Source: UMGS1663 sp963621995 (GTDB lineage: Bacteria > Bacillota > Clostridia > TANB77 > CAG-508). From it: a DNA stretch of 64,000 bases. Both the position numbers and the translations under genes were made by a program. Location of the stretch: contig CAVFFZ010000003.1 in NCBI GenBank assembly GCA_963621995.1, positions 1 through 64,000 on the forward strand. Direction: 5' to 3'. Below the pieces are notes generated by a model. The model did no database searches, was not told the DNA's origin, and saw only the letters and a program-made list of their open reading frames with translations. This document shows positions 54,590 to 63,640 of the stretch, piece by piece (position 1 is the stretch's first letter; each line of letters opens with the position of its first letter).

Positions 54590-56671
54590 ATGACAGATAA
54601 ATTAATTATTGTGGAATCACCTGCAAAAGCCAATACTATAAAAAAGTTTTTAGGTGGAAGTACTAAAGTTGTGGCATCTATGGGACATATTCGTGATTTA
54701 CCAAAATCTAAACTTGGTGTAGATATAGAAAATGATTTTGAACCAGAATATATAAATATTAGAGGAAAAGGTGACTTAATAAAATCTTTAAAAAAAGATG
54801 CAGAATCTAGTAAAAAAGTGTACCTTGCAACTGACCCTGACCGTGAAGGAGAAGCAATTGCATGGCATTTAGCACACATATTAAACATTCCAGAAGATAG
54901 TATTTGTAGAGTAACATTTAACGAAATAACAAAAGAAACAGTACAAGAATCTATAAAACATCCAAGAAAAATAGATATGAATTTGACAGATGCGCAACAA
55001 GCCCGTAGAGTTTTAGACAGAATAGTAGGTTATAAAATAAGTCCACTTCTATGGAAAAAAGTAAAAAAAGGTTTGTCAGCAGGAAGAGTGCAATCTGTAG
55101 CAGTAAAATTAATAGTAGATAGAGAAGAAGAAATCGAAAAATTTGTTCCAGAAGAATATTGGAATATATATGTAACTTTATTAGAACAAAAGTCTAAAAA
55201 AACTTTTGAAGCATATTTATATGGAAAAAATGGAAAGAAAATAGATATTCATTCAAAAGAGGAAATAGACGAAATATTTAAAAATATAGAAAAAGCAAAA
55301 TACATTGTAAAAGACATTAAAAAGAGCGAAAAGAAAAGAACTCCAGCACCACCATTTACAACAAGTACAATGCAACAAGAAGCCTCAAGAAAGTTAGGAT
55401 TTACATTAAAGAAAACAATGAGTGTAGCACAAGGGTTATACGAAGGTGTTAAAGTTCCAGAAAAAGGCAGTGTTGGTTTAATTACATACATGAGAACAGA
55501 CTCTACAAGAATTTCAGATGAAGCAAGAAATGCAGCTAAAAAACATATAGTAAAAGAATATGGGGAAAATTATTACGAAAATAGATATTATAAAACAAAT
55601 AAAGACGCACAAGATGCACACGAGGCAATAAGACCAACTTATATAGAACTAGCGCCAGATGAAATAAAAAGTTCATTAACTTTAGATCAATATAAACTAT
55701 ACAAATTGGTATACAATCGTTTTATAGCAAGTCAAATGGCACAAGCTATTTATGACACAGTTGCAGTAGATATAAAGGCAAATGAATATAATTTTAAGGC
55801 AAATGGTCAAACTTTAAAATTCAAAGGTTTCATGGCTTTATATGTGGAATCTGAAGACAATGTAAAAGAAGGTAAAAAGAAAAAGCAAGAAGACGAAACA
55901 TTGCCAGAGCTAGAAATAAATGAAGAAGTTATAAAAAAGGAAATAAATCCAAAACAAAGCTTTACAGAGCCACCACCAAGATACACAGAAGCAAGTTTAG
56001 TAAAAGCATTAGAAGAAAAAGGAATAGGAAGACCAAGTACTTATTCACCAACAATTACAACAATTCTAGAAAGAAGGTATATAGAAAAAGTCCAAAAACA
56101 ACTAACACCAACAGAACTTGGAAAAGTGGTAAATAAATTATTAGTTGAAAGCTTTCCAGATGTTATAAATGTAGCATTTACAGCAAAAATAGAAGAAGAA
56201 TTTGACGAAGTAGCAGAAGGAAAAGAACAATGGAAACAAGTAATTAGAGATTTCTATGGACCATTTAAGGTAACGCTAGATAAAGTAGAAAAAGAACTAG
56301 AACATGTAAAACTAGAAGATGAGGTATCTGACGTACAATGTGAGAAATGTGGAAGAATGATGGTGTACAAATATGGAAAATATGGAAAGTTCTTAGCATG
56401 TCCAGGTTACCCAGAATGTAAAAATGCAAAACCAATAATAGAAACAATAGATGTACCATGCCCAGTATGTGGAGGAGTAGTGCAAGTAAGAAAAACAAAA
56501 AGAAGAAGAAACTACTATATTTGCGAAAATAATCCTGCAAGCTGTAATTATATTTCTTGGGATAAACCAAAGCCAGGAGAAAAGTGGGAGCCAAAAGAAA
56601 CAATAAAAGTAGAAACAAAAAAGAAAACCACTACTAAAAAGAAAACAACAGCAACAACAAATGCAAGATGA
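54590..56671 (+). CDS. topA: DNA topoisomerase I
   Basis: 693 residues. Relaxes negative supercoils by cutting one strand. TOPRIM domain at the N terminus (LIIVESPAKANTIKKFL, then LATDPDREGEAIAWHLA). Active-site Tyr300 in LITYMRTDSTRIS. Two C-terminal zinc fingers (CEKCGRMMVYKYGKYGKFLACPGYPEC split at about residue 585, and CPVCGG..CENNPASC). Lys/Thr-rich tail. Length and domains are those of Firmicutes TopA. RBS AAAGGAGAG. In many Firmicutes trmFO is the next gene; here about 7 kb of other genes intervene. Confidence 0.97.
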   Translation: MTDKLIIVESPAKANTIKKFLGGSTKVVASMGHIRDLPKSKLGVDIENDFEPEYINIRGKGDLIKSLKKDAESSKKVYLATDPDREGEAIAWHLAHILNIPEDSICRVTFNEITKETVQESIKHPRKIDMNLTDAQQARRVLDRIVGYKISPLLWKKVKKGLSAGRVQSVAVKLIVDREEEIEKFVPEEYWNIYVTLLEQKSKKTFEAYLYGKNGKKIDIHSKEEIDEIFKNIEKAKYIVKDIKKSEKKRTPAPPFTTSTMQQEASRKLGFTLKKTMSVAQGLYEGVKVPEKGSVGLITYMRTDSTRISDEARNAAKKHIVKEYGENYYENRYYKTNKDAQDAHEAIRPTYIELAPDEIKSSLTLDQYKLYKLVYNRFIASQMAQAIYDTVAVDIKANEYNFKANGQTLKFKGFMALYVESEDNVKEGKKKKQEDETLPELEINEEVIKKEINPKQSFTEPPPRYTEASLVKALEEKGIGRPSTYSPTITTILERRYIEKVQKQLTPTELGKVVNKLLVESFPDVINVAFTAKIEEEFDEVAEGKEQWKQVIRDFYGPFKVTLDKVEKELEHVKLEDEVSDVQCEKCGRMMVYKYGKYGKFLACPGYPECKNAKPIIETIDVPCPVCGGVVQVRKTKRRRNYYICENNPASCNYISWDKPKPGEKWEPKETIKVETKKKTTTKKKTTATTNAR

Positions 56672-56709
56672 CAACAAAGCTAAGACTAATAAGTAGCAAT
56701 ACATAGTCG

Positions 56710-56744
56710 ATAGAGTGGGGTTCGCAGCCTGCTCTATTTTTTTT
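56710..56744 (+). terminator. Terminator of topA
   Basis: ATAGAGTGGG / CCTGCTCTAT stem (two wobble pairs) with a T8 run. Another hairpin (TATGTGCATTCG..CACATA, 56756-56780) follows. The remaining AT-rich stretch to 56890 shows nothing. Confidence 0.75.
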
Positions 56745-56893
56745 CATAAAAAAAGTATGTGCATTCGCAGGTACACATACAACTATGTTTTAAATAACAG
56801 TGATATTCAAAACTCATTTATTTTGTATTTAAATAATAATATATTATTTTATATTTGTCAAATTAAATTTTTTTAATCTATGATTAATTTTTG

Positions 56894-56932
56894 AAAACGT
56901 CCCAAAAGTACCTGGTCCTTTTGGGGTATTTT
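56894..56932. repeat. CCCAAAAGTACCTGG palindrome, imperfect
   Basis: AAAACGTCCCAAAAGTACC against GGTCCTTTTGGGGTATTTT around one T; 15 of 19 positions pair. Same family and same centre (ACCTGGT) as 35233-35271. Confidence 0.6.
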
Positions 56933-56947
56933 ATTGTGGAAAAAAAC

Positions 56948-56976
56948 TTGCAAAAGTTAAATAGTTAATATATAAT
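56948..56976 (+). promoter_or_regulatory. Promoter for ABC operon
   Basis: TTGCAA, 17-bp spacer, TATAAT, followed by AAGGAGGGG before the ATG at 57004. Confidence 0.7.
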
Positions 56977-57003
56977 TTAACCATAGAAAAAAGGAGGGGA
57001 AAA

Positions 57004-57891
57004 ATGTTAATTACTGCAAAAAATGTAGTAAAAAAATTTGATAAATTTACTGCATTAAATCATTTTAACATGAATGTGCCAGAAGGTAGTATTTATGGAT
57101 TAGTTGGACCAAATGGATCTGGAAAAACAACCACAATAAAACATCTAATAGGAATGTACAAACAAGATGAAGGTGAAATTTTAATAAATGGTAAGAAAGT
57201 TTATGACAATGAAAAAGTAAAAAGTAAAATAGCATATATTAGTGATGATTTATACTTTTTTCACGGATATAGTATTAAAGATATGGCTAAATTTTATAGT
57301 CAAATATACAAAGATTTTAGTTTTAAAAAATTTAATGACTTGCAAAAAGTATTTAATATTGATGTAAAAAGAAGAGTTAATAAACTTTCAAAAGGAATGA
57401 AAAAGCAAGTGGCATTTTGGCTTACAATTTCATGCAATCCAGAAATAATGATATTAGATGAACCAATAGATGGGCTAGATCCTATTATGAAAGAAAATGT
57501 TTGGAAAATTCTATTAGAAGAAGTCAAAAAAAGAAAAATGACAGTGATTATATCATCACATAACCTAAAAGAATTAGAAAATGTATGTACCAATATAGGA
57601 ATCATGAAAAATGGTGAAATGGTATTAGAAAAAGAATTAGAAAAGAAAGACAATAATATACAAAAGGTACAAATTGTATTTTCTAACAACTCACAAATAA
57701 GTAAAATAAGAGAAAAACTTTCTATATTAAAAGAAGAGAAAGTAGGAAGTGTATATTATTTTATAGTAAAAGGCGAACAAAAAGAAATAGAAGACATACT
57801 AAATAAATACAAATTAACATTAACGGAATTTTTACCTCTATCATTAGAAGAAGTATTTATGTTTGAAAATGGAGGGGAAGAAAATGTTTAG
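57004..57891 (+). CDS. ABC transporter ATP-binding protein
   Basis: 295 residues. Walker A GPNGSGKTTT near residue 36, signature LSKGMKKQ, Walker B IMILDEPIDGLDP and H-loop SSHNLKELE. The last 90 residues form an extra small domain, as in YtrB/BcrA-type exporter ATPases. Overlaps the start of the permease gene by 8 bases, so the two are translationally coupled. Substrate unknown; relatives export peptides, antibiotics or membrane components. RBS AAGGAGGGG. Confidence 0.93.
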   Translation: MLITAKNVVKKFDKFTALNHFNMNVPEGSIYGLVGPNGSGKTTTIKHLIGMYKQDEGEILINGKKVYDNEKVKSKIAYISDDLYFFHGYSIKDMAKFYSQIYKDFSFKKFNDLQKVFNIDVKRRVNKLSKGMKKQVAFWLTISCNPEIMILDEPIDGLDPIMKENVWKILLEEVKKRKMTVIISSHNLKELENVCTNIGIMKNGEMVLEKELEKKDNNIQKVQIVFSNNSQISKIREKLSILKEEKVGSVYYFIVKGEQKEIEDILNKYKLTLTEFLPLSLEEVFMFENGGEENV

Positions 57892-59818
57892 TTATGGAAT
57901 ATTTAAATCAAATATAAAAAGATTTTGGATTGTTCCGGCGGTAGCAACAATTATTTTGTTTTTAGTAACAACTTTTCAAATGATATTAAGAACAAATGAT
58001 ATAAAGGAAAGAAGAACAGATTATATTAACGATATAATTATCCTAGATGAAGAAAAAGCAGATTATTCAGGTATGATTAATCAACAAAATAGAATAGAAG
58101 CAAGTACTGAGACTCAAAATTATTCATCAGACATAGTTATGATAAGTGCTCCAACAATAAGTGATGTGACAGACGAAAATATTATTGCTATAAACAATAA
58201 TATTGTAAATGAAATAACAAATAATACAACAAGTAATGTAACAAATACTGTGCAGGTAGTTGATGAAGATAGCATTGAGCCATATTATTCACCAAATAAT
58301 TATGATAGAGAACATTATATAGAGATTTTATATAATCCAATAGTATTGTTAACAATATTTGTATTGCCAGTACTAGTATCAATACTACTATTTAAATATA
58401 CAAACGAAGAAAAGAGTAGTTCATTTATACATGGACTTCCTATATCTAAAAAAAAGCTATATATAACTAATATTTTAACAGGAATAATAATGTATGTAAT
58501 ACCATTTTTAGTAAATCTAATTATAATAATAGTATTAAACCTAGGAGATATGGGAAATTATTTACAATTTGCCGATATAACAAAGTGGTTTGGAGTTTGT
58601 ATGTTATATAGTACAATGTTCTTTGCATTTGCTACATTTATAGGAGCATTTTGCGCATCTAAGATTTCACATGGAATACTTACTTATATATTAATGTATG
58701 CACCAATAGGAATAATTGATTTAACATCAATAATTATAGAAAAAATGCTTTATGGATTTAAGGGATTATCTAGTAATTTAGAAGAATTTTCAAAACTACC
58801 ATTTATAAAAATAATAGAGGACTTTAGAGAAATGAGTTCATATTATTTAGACCAAGCAATTAAATTTGAGACATCTACAATAATTATATATATTACTTCA
58901 ATAATTGTAATGCTAGTTTTAGGATATTTCATATACAAAAAGAGAAAATTAGAAATAACAAAAGAATTTATAGCATTTAAAGGAATAAGAAGTTTTATAA
59001 AATACGCAGCTACATTTTTAGTTAACTTACTTTCATATATGTATTTTTATGATGTAATAGGAAAGCACAATATAAGGACACTTTTAGCCTCATTTGTTAT
59101 AACTTTAATAGCATATTTAATAATAGAAATGATATTAAAAAAGACATACAAAGTATTTAAATCAATTATAGGATTTATAATATATGCAGTTGTTATAACA
59201 ATAACATTTGTAATATTAAATACTGGAGCTTTTGGATATGAAACAAGAATACCGAAAGCAGAAGATGTGGAAGAAGTTAGTTTTGAAATGAGAAATGAAA
59301 CTACTAATTTTAAAGAAAAACAAAATATAGAAAATATAATAGACTTCCAACAAAAACTAGTAGATGAAAAGAAAGAAGGATATTCTGAATATACATTAGA
59401 ATATAAGCTAAAAAATGGCAGAAAAATAACAAGAAAGTATGATATAAACAACAGCCTTTATAAGGAAGAACTAAATAAAATATTAACAAGTAATGAATAT
59501 TATGAAGAAAAAATAAAACAAATAGAAGATGTTCAAAAAATAAAAAGAATAACTATAAATATAAGTTATAAAGAGCAATATTCAACTAAAACTATTAGAA
59601 TAAAAGAATCAGATATGTCAGATTTTATAGAAAATTTGACAAAAGATATAAAAAATAGAAAAGCAACTATAAATGATAATGAATATGTATCAGAAGTTGC
59701 AAGAAAAAATGATAAATTAAGAAGCATATATGTGCAAGTAGAATTAAAAGAAGATGTAAGTAAAACAATAAAATACATTAGCTTTGAAGATATAAATATA
59801 GAAAAATATATAAATTAA
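57884..59818 (+). CDS. ABC-2 type permease with large extracellular domains
   Basis: 644 residues from the ATG at 57884, which follows GGAGGGGAAG; a TTG 21 bases upstream lacks an RBS. First membrane helix about residues 12-34, then an outward loop of about 110 residues rich in Ser, Thr and Asn. Five to six helices span about 145-350 (VLLTIFVLPVLVSILLF with the NEEKSSSFIHGLPISKKKLY loop typical of YtrC-like permeases), more helices about 365-460, and a charged C-terminal domain of about 190 residues. Partners with the upstream ATPase. No GntR regulator, often found with this type, is present. Confidence 0.85.
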   Translation: MFSYGIFKSNIKRFWIVPAVATIILFLVTTFQMILRTNDIKERRTDYINDIIILDEEKADYSGMINQQNRIEASTETQNYSSDIVMISAPTISDVTDENIIAINNNIVNEITNNTTSNVTNTVQVVDEDSIEPYYSPNNYDREHYIEILYNPIVLLTIFVLPVLVSILLFKYTNEEKSSSFIHGLPISKKKLYITNILTGIIMYVIPFLVNLIIIIVLNLGDMGNYLQFADITKWFGVCMLYSTMFFAFATFIGAFCASKISHGILTYILMYAPIGIIDLTSIIIEKMLYGFKGLSSNLEEFSKLPFIKIIEDFREMSSYYLDQAIKFETSTIIIYITSIIVMLVLGYFIYKKRKLEITKEFIAFKGIRSFIKYAATFLVNLLSYMYFYDVIGKHNIRTLLASFVITLIAYLIIEMILKKTYKVFKSIIGFIIYAVVITITFVILNTGAFGYETRIPKAEDVEEVSFEMRNETTNFKEKQNIENIIDFQQKLVDEKKEGYSEYTLEYKLKNGRKITRKYDINNSLYKEELNKILTSNEYYEEKIKQIEDVQKIKRITINISYKEQYSTKTIRIKESDMSDFIENLTKDIKNRKATINDNEYVSEVARKNDKLRSIYVQVELKEDVSKTIKYISFEDINIEKYIN

Positions 59819-59822
59819 TACC

Positions 59823-59850
59823 AAAAGAGGTGGTGAAGCCACCTCTTTTT
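59823..59850 (+). terminator. Terminator of ABC operon
   Basis: AAAAGAGGTGG / CCACCTCTTTT stem plus T run; merges into dispersed repeat copy C. Confidence 0.85.
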
Positions 59851-59938
59851 ATATTCTAGGCAAGTTTTCCAAACTTCACTAGAATATAAAAAGTTTCGAT
59901 AAACATTCCACACAAATCTTATATGCATAAAATGTGAT
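59846..59938. repeat. Dispersed intergenic repeat, copy C
   Basis: Shares with copy B TATATTCTA..AAGTTTTCCAAAC, TAGAATATAAAAA, CGNTAAACATTCCACAC and CATAAAAT. The 47-base core of copies A and B is not recognisable here. Confidence 0.6.
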
Positions 59939-59992
59939 AATTTGTCGAAAAAAGAATATAAAAAATGTGATACACATTCCATAGTGTACCCC

Positions 59993-60021
59993 TTGTAAAA
60001 TCTTTAAAAATATTATATAAT
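59993..60021 (+). promoter_or_regulatory. Promoter for SNF2 helicase gene
   Basis: TTGTAA, 17-bp spacer, TATAAT, about 45 bases before the ATG with AGAAGGAG. Confidence 0.65.
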
Positions 60022-60066
60022 ATATCACTAGTAAAAATGAGAAATTTAATATGAGAAGGAGAAAAA

Positions 60067-63000
60067 ATGATAGTAAATCCAGAAATATTAAAAGAACTAC
60101 AAACTTCTGCAGGAAATGAAAGAAAAGAAAAAGCAGAAAAATATGTAGATAATAAAAAAGTAAAAATAACAAAAGTAATTTATGAAGATAAAAACAATTT
60201 TGAAATTCACTCTAAAGTAAGGGGTACAGAAATTTATGATGTTCATATAAAAGTAGAAAAAGGCGAAATAGAAGACGTAAGTTGTGATTGTCCAGACTAT
60301 TACGAACACTATGGAACATGTAAGCATATTTTAGCAACAGCTATAGAATTTAGTAACAACGAAAATTATATAAGAATATTTTCTGGAGATATAGAACAAA
60401 AACAAACAGATATGCAAATGTATAACAAATACCAAAAAAGAGAAGAAAAATATCGTGAATTTAAACAATTAATAAATAATTTTTATCCAACTCATGAAGA
60501 AACAAACGAGAAAAATAAAACAAAAATTATGCCACATAGCATAAAAATAGAACCAAAACTAATTTACAATTCATATTTAAAAACATTAAAAATGGAAGTG
60601 AAAATTGGAGAAAAACAATTTTATAAAATAAAAAATCTAGTGGAATTCTATGACAGAATGCAAAAAAAAGAATTCTATCGTTATGGAACAAAACTTGAAT
60701 TTGTACACGAAGAAGAAGCATTTGATAAAGACTCAATACCTCTATTGCAATACATTTTAAAGTATGCAGAAATAATAAAATACACAAACGAAGCAACAAA
60801 CCAATACACATACTATGGAAGAACAATGGAAGATAGCTATATAACTATTTCTAATACAGGTATGGACGAATTATTTGAAGTATTAGAGGGAAAAGAAGCT
60901 ATACTTCAAAAAGAGAATATAGAAAAGAAAATATTATTCTTAAAACAAACACCAGAAATAAAATTTAAAATAAAAGAAGAGAATGGAAAAGAATATGTAT
61001 TAGTCCCTAACATAGATGTTTATGAATATGACGTAATTGAAGGTAGAAAAGCTATATATTTCTTTATGCAAAACATCTTATATAAATGTGATGATAGTTT
61101 CAAAGAAACATTAAAATTACTTCAAACATTTAGAAACAGTTTTACAAACCATATAGTATTTCCAAAAGAAGAAATTTCAAAACTATTTTCAATAGTATTT
61201 CCAAAAGTAAGAGATAAAATAGAAGTAAGTAGCTTAAATGAAGATGAAATAAAAAAATATATACCAAAAGAGCTTTTCGTAAAAGTATATTTAGACTATA
61301 ATGAGCAAAATTTCATTACAGCAGATATAAGGTTTATATATGAAGACAAAGAATTCAATCCACTATTAGAGCAAGAGATGGACTTGGCAAGAGATATAGC
61401 AAAAGAAGATGAAGTGTTAGAAATACTTAAGAATTCTGGTTTCATGTTGGAAGTTGAAAAAGCAAGATTAATTTTAGCTAACGAAAACTTAATCTATAAT
61501 TTCTTATCTTCAGATATTGAAACATATATGAAGAAATTTGAAGTTTTAGCAACAGACAATTTTAAGAAAAAAGAAATAAAAGAACCTAAAATTGGAAGCT
61601 TAGGAGTAAGAATAGAAAACAATTTATTAAGTGTAGATTTCTCGAACTTAGACTTTGAACCATCAGAATTAAAAGAAATAATGCAAAAATACCACTTAAA
61701 GAAAAAATATCATAGATTAAAAGATGGAAGTTTTATAACATTAGAAAAAAACGAAACAATAGAACTTTTAGACAGTATGACAAATGGGTTAGATATAAAC
61801 TTTAAAGAACTAGAAAAAGGTGAAGTTAAACTTCCTATATATAGAAGTTTATATTTAGACAGAATGTTAGACAATATAAAGGGTACAGTAATTACTAAAA
61901 ATGAAAATTACAAAGAGTTAGTAAACAAAGTTGAAAATAAAGAACTAAATGAAGAAATAAACTTACCTAAAAATTTAAATGCATCTTTAAGAAGTTATCA
62001 AAAAGTAGGATACAAATGGTTAAAAGTATTAAATAGCTATGGATTTGGAGGAATATTAGCAGACGATATGGGACTTGGAAAAACCATTCAATTATTGGCA
62101 GTAATTTTAGATTACGTACAAAATGAAAAAAATTCAAAGCCAAGTATTGTTATATGTCCAAGCTCACTTTCACTAAACTGGCAAAATGAAATAAAAAAAT
62201 TCACACCAGATTTAACATCACTTGTAATACATGGAAATGCAGATGAAAGAAAAAAACAACTAAAAAGTATACCAAAGTATAATATAGTAATTACATCATA
62301 TGATTTATTAAAAAGAGATATAGAAACATATAAAGAACTAAATTATGAATTCAAATTTATAATTGCAGATGAAGCACAATATATTAAAAACAACAATACA
62401 CAAAATGCAAAAGCTATAAAACAGATAAATGCAAACACAAAATATGCTTTAACAGGAACTCCAATAGAAAACTCTTTATCAGAGTTATGGTCTATATTTG
62501 ACTTTATAATGCCAGGATATTTATTTGGCTATAGAAAATTTAAAGAATTATATGAAATGCCAATAGTAAAAGATGAAGATAACACCACTATGAGAAAACT
62601 AAAAATGATTATAGAGCCATTTATATTAAGAAGAATAAAAGGAGAAGTTTTGACAGAACTACCAGATAAAACAATAACAGTACTTAATAATGAAATGGAA
62701 GAAGAACAGCAAAAAATATATATGTCTTATATGCAAAATGCTAGAAGTGAAATGATGCAAGAAATAAATGCTAATGGGTTTGAAAAAAGCCAAATAAAAA
62801 TACTAGCACTATTAATGAGGCTAAGACAAATATGCTGCCACCCAGCTTTATTCTTAAGTGACTATAAATCAGAAAGCAGTAAACTTAACCAATGTATAGA
62901 AGTAATAAAAGATGCAGTAGATTCAGGCCACAAGATCTTACTATTTTCTAGTTATACAGGAATGTTCCCTATGATAGAAGAAAAACTTAAAAAAGAAAAA

Positions 63001-63387
63001 ATAGGATATTCTAAACTAACTGGACAAACAAAAGTTGGTGAAAGAATTAAACTTGTAGACGAATTCAATGAAGATGAAAATAAAAAGGTATTTTTAATTT
63101 CATTAAAAGCAGGAGGAACAGGACTGAACTTAATAGGAGCAGACATGGTAATTCACTATGATCCATGGTGGAATATATCAGCAGAAAATCAGGCAACAGA
63201 TAGAACATATAGAATAGGACAAAAGAAAAATGTTCAGGTGTATAAGTTAATTACAAAAAACTCTATAGAAGAAAAAATTTATGAACTACAAGAAAGAAAA
63301 TCAAAACTTATAGATAATGTATTATCTACAAATGAAACATTTTTAAACAAACTTTCTAAAGAAGAAATAATGGAATTGTTTAAATAA
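60067..63387 (+). CDS. SWIM zinc finger plus SNF2-family helicase
   Basis: 1106 residues. SWIM zinc finger near residues 73-87 (CDCPDYYEHYGTCKH). A long Snf2-associated region follows to about 640. The SNF2 ATPase has motif I DDMGLGKTIQL (about 667), DEAQ box IIADEAQYIKN (about 768), ALTGTPIENSLSELWS, and C-terminal helicase motifs SLKAGGTGLNLIGADMVIHYDPWWN and ATDRTYRIGQ. Bacterial members are RapA/HepA-like translocases thought to remodel RNA polymerase or DNA complexes. The SWIM-SNF2 form is widespread in Firmicutes and also occurs in some defence loci; nothing here shows a defence role. No terminator before the small RNA gene downstream. Confidence 0.93.
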   Translation: MIVNPEILKELQTSAGNERKEKAEKYVDNKKVKITKVIYEDKNNFEIHSKVRGTEIYDVHIKVEKGEIEDVSCDCPDYYEHYGTCKHILATAIEFSNNENYIRIFSGDIEQKQTDMQMYNKYQKREEKYREFKQLINNFYPTHEETNEKNKTKIMPHSIKIEPKLIYNSYLKTLKMEVKIGEKQFYKIKNLVEFYDRMQKKEFYRYGTKLEFVHEEEAFDKDSIPLLQYILKYAEIIKYTNEATNQYTYYGRTMEDSYITISNTGMDELFEVLEGKEAILQKENIEKKILFLKQTPEIKFKIKEENGKEYVLVPNIDVYEYDVIEGRKAIYFFMQNILYKCDDSFKETLKLLQTFRNSFTNHIVFPKEEISKLFSIVFPKVRDKIEVSSLNEDEIKKYIPKELFVKVYLDYNEQNFITADIRFIYEDKEFNPLLEQEMDLARDIAKEDEVLEILKNSGFMLEVEKARLILANENLIYNFLSSDIETYMKKFEVLATDNFKKKEIKEPKIGSLGVRIENNLLSVDFSNLDFEPSELKEIMQKYHLKKKYHRLKDGSFITLEKNETIELLDSMTNGLDINFKELEKGEVKLPIYRSLYLDRMLDNIKGTVITKNENYKELVNKVENKELNEEINLPKNLNASLRSYQKVGYKWLKVLNSYGFGGILADDMGLGKTIQLLAVILDYVQNEKNSKPSIVICPSSLSLNWQNEIKKFTPDLTSLVIHGNADERKKQLKSIPKYNIVITSYDLLKRDIETYKELNYEFKFIIADEAQYIKNNNTQNAKAIKQINANTKYALTGTPIENSLSELWSIFDFIMPGYLFGYRKFKELYEMPIVKDEDNTTMRKLKMIIEPFILRRIKGEVLTELPDKTITVLNNEMEEEQQKIYMSYMQNARSEMMQEINANGFEKSQIKILALLMRLRQICCHPALFLSDYKSESSKLNQCIEVIKDAVDSGHKILLFSSYTGMFPMIEEKLKKEKIGYSKLTGQTKVGERIKLVDEFNEDENKKVFLISLKAGGTGLNLIGADMVIHYDPWWNISAENQATDRTYRIGQKKNVQVYKLITKNSIEEKIYELQERKSKLIDNVLSTNETFLNKLSKEEIMELFK

Positions 63388-63410
63388 AATGGTAATTATT
63401 GTAAAAGCAC

Positions 63411-63439
63411 TTGACAATATAAAAGCAATATAGTATTAT
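63411..63439 (+). promoter_or_regulatory. Promoter of the antitoxin RNA
   Basis: TTGACA, exactly 17 bp, TATTAT. No ORF or RBS follows, which points to an RNA gene starting near 63446. Confidence 0.75.
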
Positions 63440-63451
63440 TATTTTAGAAAT

Positions 63452-63478
63452 AGCATTAAGTGATTATTTATAAAACCA
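63452..63478 (+). repeat. Direct repeat, antitoxin copy
   Basis: AGCATTAAGTG then 7 variable bases then ATAAAACCA. Two blocks of 11 and 9 identical bases match 63573-63599, like the paired DRb and DRa of par loci. Confidence 0.75.
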
Positions 63479-63480
63479 AT

Positions 63481-63513
63481 AAAAAACTCGCGAGTTCCGT
63501 TCGCGAGTTTTTT
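63481..63513. terminator. Shared bidirectional terminator of toxin and antitoxin RNAs
   Basis: AAAAAACTCGCGA / TCGCGAGTTTTTT: 13-bp perfect stem, 7-base loop, A run on one side and T run on the other, so it works on both strands. Confidence 0.88.
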
Positions 63514-63526
63514 ATGTACATATTTA

Positions 63527-63592
63527 TTATTTAAATAATAAAAGAATTAAATAAATAATTATAAGTACAATAAGCATTAAGTGCTTGTTCAT
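63527..63592 (-). CDS. Putative type I toxin: 21-residue hydrophobic peptide
   Basis: Starts MNKH, followed by an uninterrupted hydrophobic stretch LMLIVLIIIYLILLL and ends FK. One short membrane helix is predicted. The ribosome binding site AAAAGGAGGTGG (63597-63608, minus strand) is nearly fully complementary to the 16S rRNA end, with 4 bases to the ATG. The in-frame extension to 62 residues starting at 63715 lacks an RBS and is rejected. Composition recalls membrane-damaging type I toxins (Fst, Ibs, Ldr classes), but I recognise no sequence match. It converges on a small RNA gene that can mask its start codon. Expected role: membrane toxin kept silent by the RNA. Confidence 0.7.
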   Translation of the reverse strand: MNKHLMLIVLIIIYLILLLFK

Positions 63593-63599
63593 AAAACCA
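63573..63599 (+). repeat. Direct repeat, toxin copy (covers toxin start codon)
   Basis: Second copy of the 27-base repeat. It spans the last bases of the toxin RBS, its ATG (63590-63592) and the first codons, read on the other strand. Confidence 0.75.
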
Positions 63600-63640
63600 C
63601 CTCCTTTTAAAGAATACTCTCTACTAAAGAGGCAGAAAAA

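Larger units (their letters stand above)
63446..63513 (+). ncRNA. Putative antitoxin RNA (RNA II-like), about 68 nt
   Basis: Bounded by a strong promoter and a perfect terminator. Contains a 27-base repeat (63452-63478) matching 63573-63599 in 24 positions. Because the toxin is on the minus strand, that repeat makes the RNA complementary to the toxin mRNA from the end of its ribosome binding site through codon 6. One of the three differences is a tolerated G-U pair, so 25 of 27 can pair. Length and layout are like RNA II of par/Fst loci. Transcript ends are inferred. Confidence 0.65.

Noticed and set aside
56711..56737. GGTTCGCAGCC looked like a tRNA T-arm
   Set aside because: No acceptor, D or anticodon arm around it. 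The sequence is the loop side of the topA terminator hairpin.
60067..63387. SWIM-SNF2 helicase as part of a defence system
   Set aside because: No nuclease, methylase or other defence gene is adjacent; the neighbours are an ABC operon and the small toxin-antitoxin locus. A housekeeping RapA-like role is equally likely.
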